From an uncultured Pelagibacteraceae bacterium (lineage in GTDB: Bacteria; Pseudomonadota; Alphaproteobacteria; Pelagibacterales; Pelagibacteraceae), in assembly GCA_902613855.1 (NCBI GenBank), contig CACMIX010000003.1:62001-126000 (forward strand): a DNA stretch of 64,000 bases, written 5' to 3'. Positions 15,320 through 23,818 of the stretch are shown in pieces. Position numbers and translations under genes: made by a program. The notes beneath the pieces are model-generated. The model was not told where the DNA came from. It saw nothing but the letters and a program-made list of their open reading frames with translations, and made no database searches. The number at the start of each line of letters is the position of its first letter. Position 1 is the first letter of the stretch.

Positions 15320-16381
15320 ATGAAAGCTCAAGTTTTACATAAATACGACCCAGAAATGAAAGAAAAAATTTGGGTAACAGAGCAAGAGATGCCTGATCCA
15401 AAATTAGAAAAATCGACAGATGTTATAGTCAAAATAGGTGCAGCAGGTGTTTGCAGAACAGACTTACACATAATTGAAGGTGTATGGAAACATATTCAAG
15501 ATCCAGATGATAAACTTCTTCCTTGTGTCATGGGACATGAGAATGCTGGATGGGTTGAGGAAGTAGGAAAAGACGTTACAAATTTTAAAAAAGGTGATCC
15601 TGTTATTTTACACCCCTTAATATCAGGGACTGGTGGAACTTGTTTAGACTGTAGGAGAGGAAATGATATGCACGCTGAGGCAGGTGCGTTCCCAGGACTA
15701 AATATAAAGGAGGGTGGATACGCCGAGCTTTTAAAAACAAGTGTTAGAAATTTAATTAAGTTACCAACAGTTTTAACACCTAAAGATGTTGCTCCTTTTT
15801 CTGATGCAGGTTTGACTGCATACAGAGTTGTAAAAAAAGCAACAAGACATCTGTTGCCTGGACAAAACTGTGTAATCATAGGAGCCGGTGGTTTAGGACA
15901 TATTGCGATTCAATGTTTAAAAGCAATGTGTGCAGCAAATATAATAATAGTCGAAAAATCAAAAACTGCACTTGATCATGCAATGCCACTTGGTGGCGAT
16001 AAAGGAGTGTTGATTGATGGTAATGAAGTAGAACAAGTAATGGAGCTAACCAAAGGTAAAGGCGCTGAAGCTGTAATAGATTTTGTAGGTGAAAAGGGAT
16101 CAACATCTATGGGTTTAAACATGACATCAGGTGGAGGTTACTATTACATTGTAGGTTACGGTGAAGAAATAAAAATCCTTGCAGTGGATGTAATTATAGC
16201 TGAGAAAAATATAATTGGAAATTTAGTGGGAACGTGGTCTGAGTTGTATGAACTTATGGAACTAGCTGACAAAGGATTAGTTAAGTTATCCATGGCAGAA
16301 TATAAACTAGACGATGCTAATAAAGCACTTCATGATCTTAACGAAGGTAAAGTTAAGGGACGAGCTGTTTTAGTTCCGTAA
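15320..16381 (+). CDS. Zinc-dependent NAD(P) alcohol dehydrogenase
   Basis: Medium-chain dehydrogenase/reductase, 353 residues from the ATG at 15320, which has a good ribosome binding site (GGGAGAG, 15308-15314); a TTG at 15293 in frame is less likely. Catalytic zinc ligands are C45 (G-V-C-R-T-D), H73 (G-H-E-N) and probably D162 (S-D-A-G-L-T-A-Y). The Rossmann motif is G-A-G-G-L-G at 188-193. The structural zinc lobe keeps only C108 and C111; the other two usual cysteines are G105 and A119. It oxidises an alcohol or reduces an aldehyde; the substrate is presumably supplied by the ABC importer encoded next, 21 bp downstream. Confidence 0.9.
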   Translation: MKAQVLHKYDPEMKEKIWVTEQEMPDPKLEKSTDVIVKIGAAGVCRTDLHIIEGVWKHIQDPDDKLLPCVMGHENAGWVEEVGKDVTNFKKGDPVILHPLISGTGGTCLDCRRGNDMHAEAGAFPGLNIKEGGYAELLKTSVRNLIKLPTVLTPKDVAPFSDAGLTAYRVVKKATRHLLPGQNCVIIGAGGLGHIAIQCLKAMCAANIIIVEKSKTALDHAMPLGGDKGVLIDGNEVEQVMELTKGKGAEAVIDFVGEKGSTSMGLNMTSGGGYYYIVGYGEEIKILAVDVIIAEKNIIGNLVGTWSELYELMELADKGLVKLSMAEYKLDDANKALHDLNEGKVKGRAVLVP

Positions 16382-16402
16382 AAAAAAAAAGAGAGGGAAA
16401 TA

Positions 16403-17941
16403 ATGAAAATAATAAAAACTTGTCTAACGGCTGTAATATCAAGTGTTTTGATGTTTAGCCCAATGGCATATGCTGATAAGTGGGGTGATCAATTTCCACA
16501 TATCAAAGCTACAGGAGATATTGCTGGTGATTGTTCTTATGAGGAGATGTCTAAGAAAAATTACAAAGGAAAAACTCTTAAGATAAACACGCACGCTGTA
16601 CCTGTAATTGGACAGCCGACAGCTTTGCATGCAGAACAATTTGCCAAGTTAACAGGAGCAAAAGTTGATGTAACTCATACACCTGCAGGTGATTTGTACG
16701 CAAAAGCTATGGTTCCTTTTAAAGCTGGTCAAGCTCCATACGACATCGTATTTGGCTTTTCTAACTTTATTAATGACTGGAAAAGATATCTAGCACCAGT
16801 TCCAAAAAAATACATGAACTCAACAGAGATGAAAGACGTAACTAAATCTCACATTGGAGTTTCATCTTGGGACGGAACTATGTACCAATATCCAGTTGAT
16901 GGCGACAGACATTATCTAAAATACAGAAAAGACGTAATAGATAATCCTGAAATGCAAAAAAAATATAAAGCAGACACTGGTAAAGAGTTAAGAGTTCCAA
17001 GAACGTGGAAGGAATATGGTGAAATGGCCAAATACTTTAACGGTTGGGACTGGGATGGAGATGGAGAAAAAGAATACGGTTCAGCTGAAGTAATGAAAAA
17101 AGACGATCTAATGTTCGCAGCTTTTTTCAGTAGATCAGTAGCGTATGCTAAAAATCCAAGAACTCCAGGTGGTTTCTTTTTTGATTTAGACACTATGAAA
17201 CCAAATATTAACAACCCAGGATTTGTTGAAGCTCTAGGTGATTGGGTAGAGGCTACTAAGTATGTTCCTCCAGGAGGAATTAACTTTGGACTAGGTGATG
17301 AAATTGGATCATTTGGTGGTGGTCAAACTTTATTTAGTTTTTCATGGGATGATGCTTTCATCGCAGCAATGCAAGATGATAGCCCTATTAAAAACAAAGT
17401 AGGTGCGGCTCCTCTTCCAGGCGCGGACAGAGTTTGGAACAGAACATCTAATAGCTGGGAAAATCAATACAACCAAGCTCCTTACATTGTATGGGGTTGG
17501 GCAGTTGGTGTTGCTAAGAAAAGTAAAGTTAAAGACATGGCGTTTGATTACCTATGTTTCTTTTCTAACGGAGCAAACCACCAAGCTGATTTAGCTATTG
17601 GTAACTTTGGTGTTAACCCATTTAAAAACTCTGATTTCGATCCAAATATTTATATAAATACAATGGGTTGGGATGCAGACATTGCTAACAGTTATACCAA
17701 AACACTTTTAGATATGGAAAAAAGTAAAAACAGAGTTTTCCCTCTAAGAGTACCTGGTGTATTTGAGTTCACTAGTGCAGTTGCAACTGGTACTTCAAAA
17801 GCGCTGGCTGGGCAATTATCTCCACAAGAAGCTTTAGACGAAGTTGCTAAAGAGTGGGAAGCAATTGTCCAAAGGGTAGGTAAAAAAGCAGTTCAAGATG
17901 CCTACGCTGTTGGTGTAAAAATGGAAGACAACAAGTTATAA
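16403..17941 (+). CDS. ABC importer substrate-binding protein (sugar/polyol type)
   Basis: A 512-residue periplasmic binding protein with a clear signal peptide (cut after A-Y-A at residue 24) and a family-1 solute-binding fold. It resembles the long binding proteins of glycerol-type importers with two ATPases more than ordinary maltose-type ones. A D-W-D-G-D-G loop (D216, D218, D220, G221) looks like a calcium-binding site. The start has a strong ribosome binding site (GAGAGGG). It is separated from the permeases by a hairpin. The ligand is unknown; a polyol, alcohol-like or sugar solute is inferred from the adjoining alcohol dehydrogenase. Confidence 0.86.
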   Translation: MKIIKTCLTAVISSVLMFSPMAYADKWGDQFPHIKATGDIAGDCSYEEMSKKNYKGKTLKINTHAVPVIGQPTALHAEQFAKLTGAKVDVTHTPAGDLYAKAMVPFKAGQAPYDIVFGFSNFINDWKRYLAPVPKKYMNSTEMKDVTKSHIGVSSWDGTMYQYPVDGDRHYLKYRKDVIDNPEMQKKYKADTGKELRVPRTWKEYGEMAKYFNGWDWDGDGEKEYGSAEVMKKDDLMFAAFFSRSVAYAKNPRTPGGFFFDLDTMKPNINNPGFVEALGDWVEATKYVPPGGINFGLGDEIGSFGGGQTLFSFSWDDAFIAAMQDDSPIKNKVGAAPLPGADRVWNRTSNSWENQYNQAPYIVWGWAVGVAKKSKVKDMAFDYLCFFSNGANHQADLAIGNFGVNPFKNSDFDPNIYINTMGWDADIANSYTKTLLDMEKSKNRVFPLRVPGVFEFTSAVATGTSKALAGQLSPQEALDEVAKEWEAIVQRVGKKAVQDAYAVGVKMEDNKL

Positions 17942-17964
17942 AAATAACTTTAATAAAATAATAA

Positions 17965-17990
17965 TGTGACCGCTTTTTATAGCGGTCACA
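17965..17990 (+). promoter_or_regulatory. Stem-loop between binding-protein and permease genes
   Basis: A perfect 10-base inverted repeat, TGTGACCGCT with AGCGGTCACA, around a 6-base loop, is much more GC-rich than its surroundings. No T-run follows. Such hairpins after binding-protein genes are known to protect the upstream mRNA from 3' decay or partly stop transcription, so that more binding protein than permease is made. Confidence 0.75.
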
Positions 17991-18015
17991 TACTATTAAG
18001 TAAAATTTCAAATAC

Positions 18016-18876
18016 ATGAACTTTAAACAAAAGTACGTTTTTTTATTTCCTGGTTTATTTGTTCTTATAGGTATTTTAATTTTTCCAATTATCTTTGTAG
18101 TCAGATTAAGTTTGTCTGGTTGGAATAGTTACAATGGATTAAATTTTATTGGTTTAGAAAATTACATCAGACTCTTTACAGATGATCCTAGATTTTGGGA
18201 GTCTTTCTTTAGATTAAGCTTTCTCTCTGTTACAACTGTAATCCTTCAATACGTAATAGGTTTTGCACTAGCACATTTGGTTTGGAAAGATATTAAATTT
18301 CAAAGATTTTTTAGAGTGCTATTTTTAATACCAATGATGACTACACCAGTAATCATGACAGTTATTTGGAGAACTTTCTTTCACGAGTCTTTAGGCCCTG
18401 TAAATGATATATTGTCAAATTTTGGGATGTCTCCAAAATGGCTGACTGACCCAGTTCTTGCAAAAGTTACTGTTATTATTGTTGAAGTATGGCAATGGAC
18501 GCCATTTATGTTTTTATTATTATTGGCTGGCCTTTTATCACTCCCAAAAGAGCCATTTTTAGCAGCTGCTATTGATGGAGCAAGTCCGGTCAGAAAATTT
18601 TTATATGTAACATTTCCATTAATGGCGCCAATTTCAATTGGAGCAATAATTATTAGATTGATTGAAGCATCAAAAATTATGGACACTGTTTATGTTTTGA
18701 CCTCTGGTGGACCAGGGACCTCAACAGAAACCTCAAGTTTTTACATTTTTATTAAAGGGTTAAGAGAATTTCAGATGGGTTATGCAGCCTCAATGTCATT
18801 CACGTATTTAATAATAATGATCATAAGCTTAACAGTGATAGCTAAAGTTTTAACTAAATTAATGCTAAAGGATTAG
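18016..18876 (+). CDS. ABC importer permease subunit 1 (sugar type)
   Basis: A 286-residue inner membrane permease of the MalF/UgpA class with six membrane helices. The cytoplasmic EAA loop that docks on the ATPase is visible near residues 182-205 (A-A-A-I-D-G-A-S-P-V-R-K-F). The late G-G-P-G-T-S-T-E-T motif, typical of this permease type, follows. It pairs with the next gene to form the channel. It begins 74 bp after the binding-protein gene and ends 2 bp before the second permease. Confidence 0.92.
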   Translation: MNFKQKYVFLFPGLFVLIGILIFPIIFVVRLSLSGWNSYNGLNFIGLENYIRLFTDDPRFWESFFRLSFLSVTTVILQYVIGFALAHLVWKDIKFQRFFRVLFLIPMMTTPVIMTVIWRTFFHESLGPVNDILSNFGMSPKWLTDPVLAKVTVIIVEVWQWTPFMFLLLLAGLLSLPKEPFLAAAIDGASPVRKFLYVTFPLMAPISIGAIIIRLIEASKIMDTVYVLTSGGPGTSTETSSFYIFIKGLREFQMGYAASMSFTYLIIMIISLTVIAKVLTKLMLKD

Positions 18877-18878
18877 GG

Positions 18879-19727
18879 ATGGGAAAATTATACAAATTTT
18901 TAAAATATTTTTTCATAACATTCTGGGCAGTTTTTGTTGTAGCTCCTTTTCTTTGGGCCCTTACAACTTCTTTTAAGGACTTTAATTCAGTAAATGGTGG
19001 TGCAACATACATTCCATGGGTAGATTTTGAACCAAAGTTAGAAGGTTGGAGAGTTTTAATTAAATCTCCTGCAAATGGGGGTGTTGATATAATTGAACCT
19101 TATTTCAATAGTTTGTTTGTAACATGTACAGCTAGTTTGATCAGCATAGTGTTAGGGACTTTATCTGCATACGCTCTTTCAAGATTTACATTTAAAGCAG
19201 GCTTTGTAAAAAATAATGACATTACATTCTTTTTTATCTCACAAAGAATTATGCCCCCAATTGTTTTATCAATTCCTTTCTTTTTATTTTTAGGAGCAAT
19301 CAATTTGTTAGATAGTTTGATTGGATTAATAGTTGTTTATATTGTTTTATTAATGCCAATTGCAGTTTGGATAATGGTTGATTTTTTTAATAAAGTTCCA
19401 CGAGAGATTGATGAAACAGCATTAATTGATGGATGTAATCCCTACCAAGCATTTTTTAAAGTTGTATTGCCTAACTCAATACCAGGATTAATTGTAGCTG
19501 GTATGTTTTGTATTATATTTGGCTGGATTGATTTTTTCTTTGCTTTCATTTTAACTTTCACCGAAGTTCAACTTTTACCGGTTAAAATTGTTGCTTTAAA
19601 TTCATCTATTACTCCTTGGTGGAGTCTATCTGCTTCAGCTTTGGTTTCAGTTGCACCATTAATCATTGTTGCATTTATTGTTGAAAGATATTTATCAAAA
19701 GGAAACTTATCAGGAGCAATAAAATAA
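18879..19727 (+). CDS. ABC importer permease subunit 2 (sugar type)
   Basis: A 282-residue permease of the MalG/UgpE class with six helices, starting with a first helix at about 11-30. The EAA loop is at about residues 185-205 (E-T-A-L-I-D-G-C-N-P-Y-Q-A-F-F). The segment R-I-M-P-P-I-V-L-S-I-P is characteristic of this subfamily. Its stop overlaps the start of the first ATPase gene by one base. It works as heterodimer with the preceding permease. Confidence 0.92.
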   Translation: MGKLYKFLKYFFITFWAVFVVAPFLWALTTSFKDFNSVNGGATYIPWVDFEPKLEGWRVLIKSPANGGVDIIEPYFNSLFVTCTASLISIVLGTLSAYALSRFTFKAGFVKNNDITFFFISQRIMPPIVLSIPFFLFLGAINLLDSLIGLIVVYIVLLMPIAVWIMVDFFNKVPREIDETALIDGCNPYQAFFKVVLPNSIPGLIVAGMFCIIFGWIDFFFAFILTFTEVQLLPVKIVALNSSITPWWSLSASALVSVAPLIIVAFIVERYLSKGNLSGAIK

Positions 19728-20806
19728 TGAATTTAGTTGCAGAAAATTTATCTTATAAACCAGATGAACAGTTTCATCTCAATGAGGTGTCTTTTAATTT
19801 TGAAAAAGGAAATATTTACACAATTCTTGGTAGAACATTGTCGGGAAAAACAACGTTACTAAAAACTATTGCTGGATTACTAACACCTGATACAGGCGCA
19901 ATGCAATTTGAGGACAAAGATTTTTTAAAAGTTCCAGTTTGGGAGAGAAATATTGCAATGGTTTATCAGCAATTTATAAATTACCCTCACTTGAATGTAT
20001 TTGAGAACGTCGCTTTCCCTCTTAAACAAAGAAAAGTAGACGATCAGTTGATAAACGATGAAGTTACAAAATCTCTTAAATCTGTAGGTCTAGAGGGCTA
20101 TGAAACTAGAAAAATCCAAGAATTATCTGGTGGTCAGCAACAGAGAGTTTCCTTAGCAAGATCTTTAGTCAAAAATGCTAAAATTTTATTGTTAGATGAG
20201 CCCTTGGTTAATTTAGACTACAAACTAAGAGAACAGTTGAGAGAAGAGTTTAAGAATATATTTTCTCAAGGATTATCAGAGGACAGCATTGTTGTATTTT
20301 CAACTACAGATCCAAGAGAAGCAATGGAGATAAATGGGGAAGTTATTGTTCTCGATGAGGGAAAAGTGCTTCAAGTTGGGTCAGCTAAAGAAATTTTTGA
20401 AAATCCTAAAACCTTAAAAGTTGCAGAAATTTCAAATGATCCACCTATGAATATTCTTAAGGCATCTATTGAAACAAATAAAATAAAATTTGAAGAAATT
20501 GAAGTTGAACTACCTAATCACTTATCTAATTTAAAAGAAAAAAACTTTAATTTAGGTATTAGAGCATCTGACATAAAATTAAGTGATAGTGGTTTTGAAT
20601 TCGAGGTAGAGCTTGCAGAAATTAGCGGTTCTGAAACATTGCTTCATCTTAAAAGAGGTAATTCTAGAATTATTATATCCATAGAAGAAGTTTTGAATTT
20701 TAATATTCACGACAAAGTAAAAATTAGTTTCAATATAAGTAAAATTTATGCATTTAATGAAAATGGAGTTTTATCCTCTTCTCCTTTTGGAGGTTCTTAT
20801 GTCTAA
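19727..20806 (+). CDS. ABC importer ATPase subunit 1 (altered P-loop and switch)
   Basis: A 359-residue ATPase of the UgpC/MalK class with a C-terminal TOBE-like regulatory part. The signature L-S-G-G-Q (133-137), Walker B and catalytic glutamate (D157, E158) are standard. The Walker A motif is unusual, G-R-T-L-S-G-K-T (35-42), with leucine where the middle glycine normally stands. The switch histidine is replaced by T194 (S-T-T-D). It overlaps the second ATPase gene by 8 bp. The two ATPases are complementary in their defects, which points to an obligate heterodimer as in rhizobial glycerol importers with GlpS and GlpT. Confidence 0.9.
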   Translation: MNLVAENLSYKPDEQFHLNEVSFNFEKGNIYTILGRTLSGKTTLLKTIAGLLTPDTGAMQFEDKDFLKVPVWERNIAMVYQQFINYPHLNVFENVAFPLKQRKVDDQLINDEVTKSLKSVGLEGYETRKIQELSGGQQQRVSLARSLVKNAKILLLDEPLVNLDYKLREQLREEFKNIFSQGLSEDSIVVFSTTDPREAMEINGEVIVLDEGKVLQVGSAKEIFENPKTLKVAEISNDPPMNILKASIETNKIKFEEIEVELPNHLSNLKEKNFNLGIRASDIKLSDSGFEFEVELAEISGSETLLHLKRGNSRIIISIEEVLNFNIHDKVKISFNISKIYAFNENGVLSSSPFGGSYV

Positions 20807-21872
20807 AATAGATTTAAATAATATTTCCCATACATATAATCCTAATGATCCAGAACCTACTTATGCATTAAACCCTTTTTCAATGACTTGGAAAAATGGA
20901 AAAAGATACGCAATATTGGGACCCTCAGGATGTGGAAAAACTACAATGTTAAATATTGTATCTGGACTAGTAAGACCCTCAGCAGGAAGTATTTTATTTG
21001 ATGATAAAGATGTTACAGATCTTAAAACTGAGGATAGAAATATTGCTCAAGTTTTTCAGTTTCCAGTTATTTATAATACCATGACAGTCTTTGAAAATTT
21101 AGCATTTCCTTTACTATGTAGAGATTTTGAAAAAGAAAAAATTAATGAAAGAGTCAATTCAGTTGCAGAAACTTTAAATTTACAATCATTTCTTAAATCT
21201 CCTGCTAGAAAACTTACTGCAGATCAAAAACAATTAATTTCACTTGGACGAGGTTTAGTGAGAGAAGATGTTGCTGCAGTTCTAATGGATGAACCACTAA
21301 CAGTTATTGATCCTGATTTGAAATTTAGACTAAGAAGAAAGCTAAAAGAGATTAATGAAGAATTTAAAACTACCCTAGTTTATGTCACGCATGATCAAAA
21401 CGAGGCGATGACTTTTGCCGATAATATTATTGTTATGAGTGATGGAGAGGTTGTTCAAGCAGGAACTCCCAAGGAATTATTTGAGAGACCAAACACTACA
21501 TTTGTTGGATATTTTATTGGTTCACCTGCAATGAATTTATTCGAAACCGAAGCATCATCAAATGATTGTGTTAAAATCAATGGAACTTTGATTAAAACAA
21601 ACACTAATTTGTCAAAACTTAAAAATAAAAAAATTAAGTTAGGTATTAGATCTGAGTTTATTAATTTAGCTGAGGATCAGAAAGATAATTTGCTGTCTGT
21701 TGAAGTTGATAAGGTAGAAGACCTTGGAAATTATAAGTTATTAACCGCTAAAATGGGTGAACTTACAATAAAATCAAAAATTACTAGAGAAACAGAGGTT
21801 CCTTCTAGTGATGTAAAATTACACATACCAGCTGATAAATGCTGCGTTTACGAGAACGAAATTCTTATTTAA
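20799..21872 (+). CDS. ABC importer ATPase subunit 2 (degenerate signature motif)
   Basis: A 357-residue ATPase of the UgpC class. The start chosen is ATG 20799, preceded by GGAGG (20789-20793); an in-frame ATG at 20748 lies within the upstream gene and has no such site. Walker A is canonical (G-P-S-G-C-G-K-T, 41-48), as are D164-E165 and the switch histidine H198 (V-T-H-D-Q). The signature reads L-T-A-D-Q (139-143) in place of L-S-G-G-Q. A C-terminal TOBE-like domain follows. Combined with subunit 1 it would give one complete and one incomplete ATP site. Confidence 0.9.
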   Translation: MSKIDLNNISHTYNPNDPEPTYALNPFSMTWKNGKRYAILGPSGCGKTTMLNIVSGLVRPSAGSILFDDKDVTDLKTEDRNIAQVFQFPVIYNTMTVFENLAFPLLCRDFEKEKINERVNSVAETLNLQSFLKSPARKLTADQKQLISLGRGLVREDVAAVLMDEPLTVIDPDLKFRLRRKLKEINEEFKTTLVYVTHDQNEAMTFADNIIVMSDGEVVQAGTPKELFERPNTTFVGYFIGSPAMNLFETEASSNDCVKINGTLIKTNTNLSKLKNKKIKLGIRSEFINLAEDQKDNLLSVEVDKVEDLGNYKLLTAKMGELTIKSKITRETEVPSSDVKLHIPADKCCVYENEILI

Positions 21873-21970
21873 AATAATAATTCTACTGTAGATTGTATAT
21901 TTTTTGTTAAGTGTCAATCCGCGCGTGTTTTTAGAAAGACTCTATTCTGATTCTATGTTTAATTACGTTC

Positions 21971-21990
21971 GTTAATTAACAAGAGGAGAG
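21971..21990 (+). promoter_or_regulatory. Palindrome and strong ribosome binding site before the TRAP binding-protein gene
   Basis: GTTAATTAAC (21971-21980) is a perfect 10-base palindrome and is followed directly by the purine-rich AAGAGGAGAG, a strong Shine-Dalgarno sequence seven bases from the ATG. The rest of the 124 bp gap has no clear promoter; a GC-rich patch (CCGCGCG near 21919) stands out but is unexplained. Confidence 0.4.
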
Positions 21991-21996
21991 AACAAA

Positions 21997-23154
21997 ATGA
22001 TTAAAAATAAAAAATCATTGAAAGGTGCTAAGACACCTTCGAGACGTAAGTTCTTCAAAGCAGCAGCAGCAACTGGTGCAGCAGCAGCAACAGCTGTGGC
22101 TATGCCTAATGTAGCTTTTGGTGCTCCATTAACTCTAAAGATGCAAGCAGCTTGGCCTTCAGGCGCAAACATCTTTTTTGAAATGGCAGGAGACTATGCG
22201 AAAATGGTAAGTGACATGTCTGGAGGAGAATTAAAAATTGATCTTCAGCCTGTTGGTGCCGTTGTAAAAACTTCAGAAATTGGACAAGCAGTTAGTTCAG
22301 GAGTAGTAGATATGGGTCACTGGGTGACTGCATACTGGTACGGAAAAAATGCTGCAGCTTCACTTTTTGGAACTGGTCCTTCATACGGAATGTCATCTCA
22401 AGAAGTTATGGGATGGATGGAGTATGGTGGAGGAAGAGCATTATACGAAGAAGCAGTAAAAAGTGTAGGTTTTAATTACACTGGTTTCTTCCATATGCCT
22501 ATGCCAGCGCAACCATTTGGTTGGTTCAAAAAGAACGTAACAAAAGTATCTGATGTTAAAGGTATGAAGTATAGAACAGTTGGTCTTGCGACTAACGTTT
22601 TAACTGCTATGGGAATGGTCGTAAGACAATTACCAGGTGGTGAGATTCAGCCAGCTATGAAAACTGGTTTGATTGATGCTGCAGAGTTTAACAACCCAAC
22701 ATCAGACTCACAGTTTGGAATGCAAGACGTCTCTAAACATTATCACTTAGGAAGTTTCCACCAATCTCAGGAAATGTTTGAAATTCCTATGAATACTAAG
22801 AGACTAAACAGCCTTGCGCCTAAACATCAAGCTATCTTGAAGAATGCTGCTTATGCCGCAAACTCAGATAACTACTTCAAAGCTTTAGTTAGATATTCTG
22901 CTGACTTAGCTAAATTGATGAACGAGCATAAGGTAAATGTTTACCAAACATCTGATGCTATCTTAGCCGAGCAATTAAAAGGTTGGGATAAAATCGTTGC
23001 TGAGTTTTCTGGTAAGGACGCTTTCTTTAAGAAAGTAGTAGACTCACAAAAAGCATACGCTAAGAGAACAATGAAGTATCTGTTGATGAATCAACCGAAC
23101 TACAAATTAGCTTATGAAAATGAGTTTGGTCCAATTGCAAAAGTTAAAATTTAA
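21997..23154 (+). CDS. TRAP transporter substrate-binding protein (DctP family)
   Basis: A 385-residue periplasmic binding protein of a tripartite ATP-independent transporter. The N-terminus carries a twin-arginine motif (S-R-R-K-F-F-K) and an alanine-rich core ending near A-F-G-A, so it is likely exported folded by Tat. The mature part has the DctP features A-A-W-P-S-G near residue 52, R-T-V-G-L at about 190, and F-N-N-P-T-S-D near 230; it looks like the 2-oxoacid/lactate-binding (TakP-like) branch. The exact ligand is inferred. It has a strong ribosome binding site and a terminator after it. Confidence 0.9.
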   Translation: MIKNKKSLKGAKTPSRRKFFKAAAATGAAAATAVAMPNVAFGAPLTLKMQAAWPSGANIFFEMAGDYAKMVSDMSGGELKIDLQPVGAVVKTSEIGQAVSSGVVDMGHWVTAYWYGKNAAASLFGTGPSYGMSSQEVMGWMEYGGGRALYEEAVKSVGFNYTGFFHMPMPAQPFGWFKKNVTKVSDVKGMKYRTVGLATNVLTAMGMVVRQLPGGEIQPAMKTGLIDAAEFNNPTSDSQFGMQDVSKHYHLGSFHQSQEMFEIPMNTKRLNSLAPKHQAILKNAAYAANSDNYFKALVRYSADLAKLMNEHKVNVYQTSDAILAEQLKGWDKIVAEFSGKDAFFKKVVDSQKAYAKRTMKYLLMNQPNYKLAYENEFGPIAKVKI

Positions 23155-23172
23155 TTAACTTTTATCAAATTT

Positions 23173-23207
23173 AAAAAGAGGGGGTTTAAAAAACCCCCTT
23201 TTTTTTT
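23173..23207 (+). terminator. Rho-independent terminator after the TRAP binding-protein gene
   Basis: The stem AGGGGGTTT (23179-23187) pairs with AAACCCCCT (23191-23199) around a 3-base loop. An A-run extends the stem at the 5' side and nine T bases follow (23199-23207). This is the clearest intrinsic terminator in the window. It lies between the binding-protein gene and the two membrane subunits, so it probably lets only part of the transcripts continue, keeping the binding protein in excess. Confidence 0.9.
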
Positions 23208-23233
23208 AGTTAAATTTAATATAATTGTTGACG

Positions 23234-23818
23234 ATGGAATCATTCATTAAATTTGCCGACACATTAAGCACCTCAATGGGTAAAGCTTTTTCATGGTGTA
23301 TTGTAATTTTAATGGGGGGTACTGTTTACGAAGTTGTTATGGCTTATGCTTTTAATAAGCCAACATTATGGAATTTTGATTTTAGTATGCAAATGTATGG
23401 TGCAATACTAATGATGTCAGGAGCTTATTGTTTAGCTACAGAAGCTCATGTAAGAGGAGATGTAATTTATAGATTATTTAAAGAAAGAACTCAGGCTTGG
23501 ATTGATTTAGTTCTATACTTTATATTCTTTTTTCCTGGAGTAATTGCTTTAGCTTTTTATGGCTATGAATATGCAGCATTGGCATGGAAAATTAAAGAAA
23601 CTAGCTGGAGTAGTCCAGCTCAAATACAAATTTACATGGTAAAATCAATGATACCTTGTGCTGGTGTTCTTTTAATTATTCAGGGGATTAGTGAAGTTTT
23701 TAGATCAGTAATTTGTATAAAAACCGGTCACTGGCCATCAAGAATGGTTGTTGCAGAAGAAACAGAGCAGGTGCTAATGAGACAATCAAAAGCGGAGGAA
23801 CAAAAAGATGTTATTTAG
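23234..23818 (+). CDS. TRAP transporter small membrane subunit (DctQ family)
   Basis: A 194-residue protein (ATG 23234; in-frame TTG codons at 23225 and 23228 could extend it by three residues) with four membrane helices, as expected for a TRAP small permease. The motif A-H-V-R-G-D-V is the conserved signature of DctQ subunits. The gene overlaps the large subunit by 11 bp, so translation is coupled. It works with the M subunit to admit the ligand delivered by the binding protein, driven by a sodium gradient in known systems. Confidence 0.9.
   Translation: MESFIKFADTLSTSMGKAFSWCIVILMGGTVYEVVMAYAFNKPTLWNFDFSMQMYGAILMMSGAYCLATEAHVRGDVIYRLFKERTQAWIDLVLYFIFFFPGVIALAFYGYEYAALAWKIKETSWSSPAQIQIYMVKSMIPCAGVLLIIQGISEVFRSVICIKTGHWPSRMVVAEETEQVLMRQSKAEEQKDVI

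Noticed and set aside
15496..15879. Open frame of 127 codons on the minus strand inside the alcohol dehydrogenase gene, and other long antisense frames elsewhere
   Set aside because: They lie fully within clear genes, have no recognisable domain and no ribosome binding site, and are expected in coding DNA of this composition.
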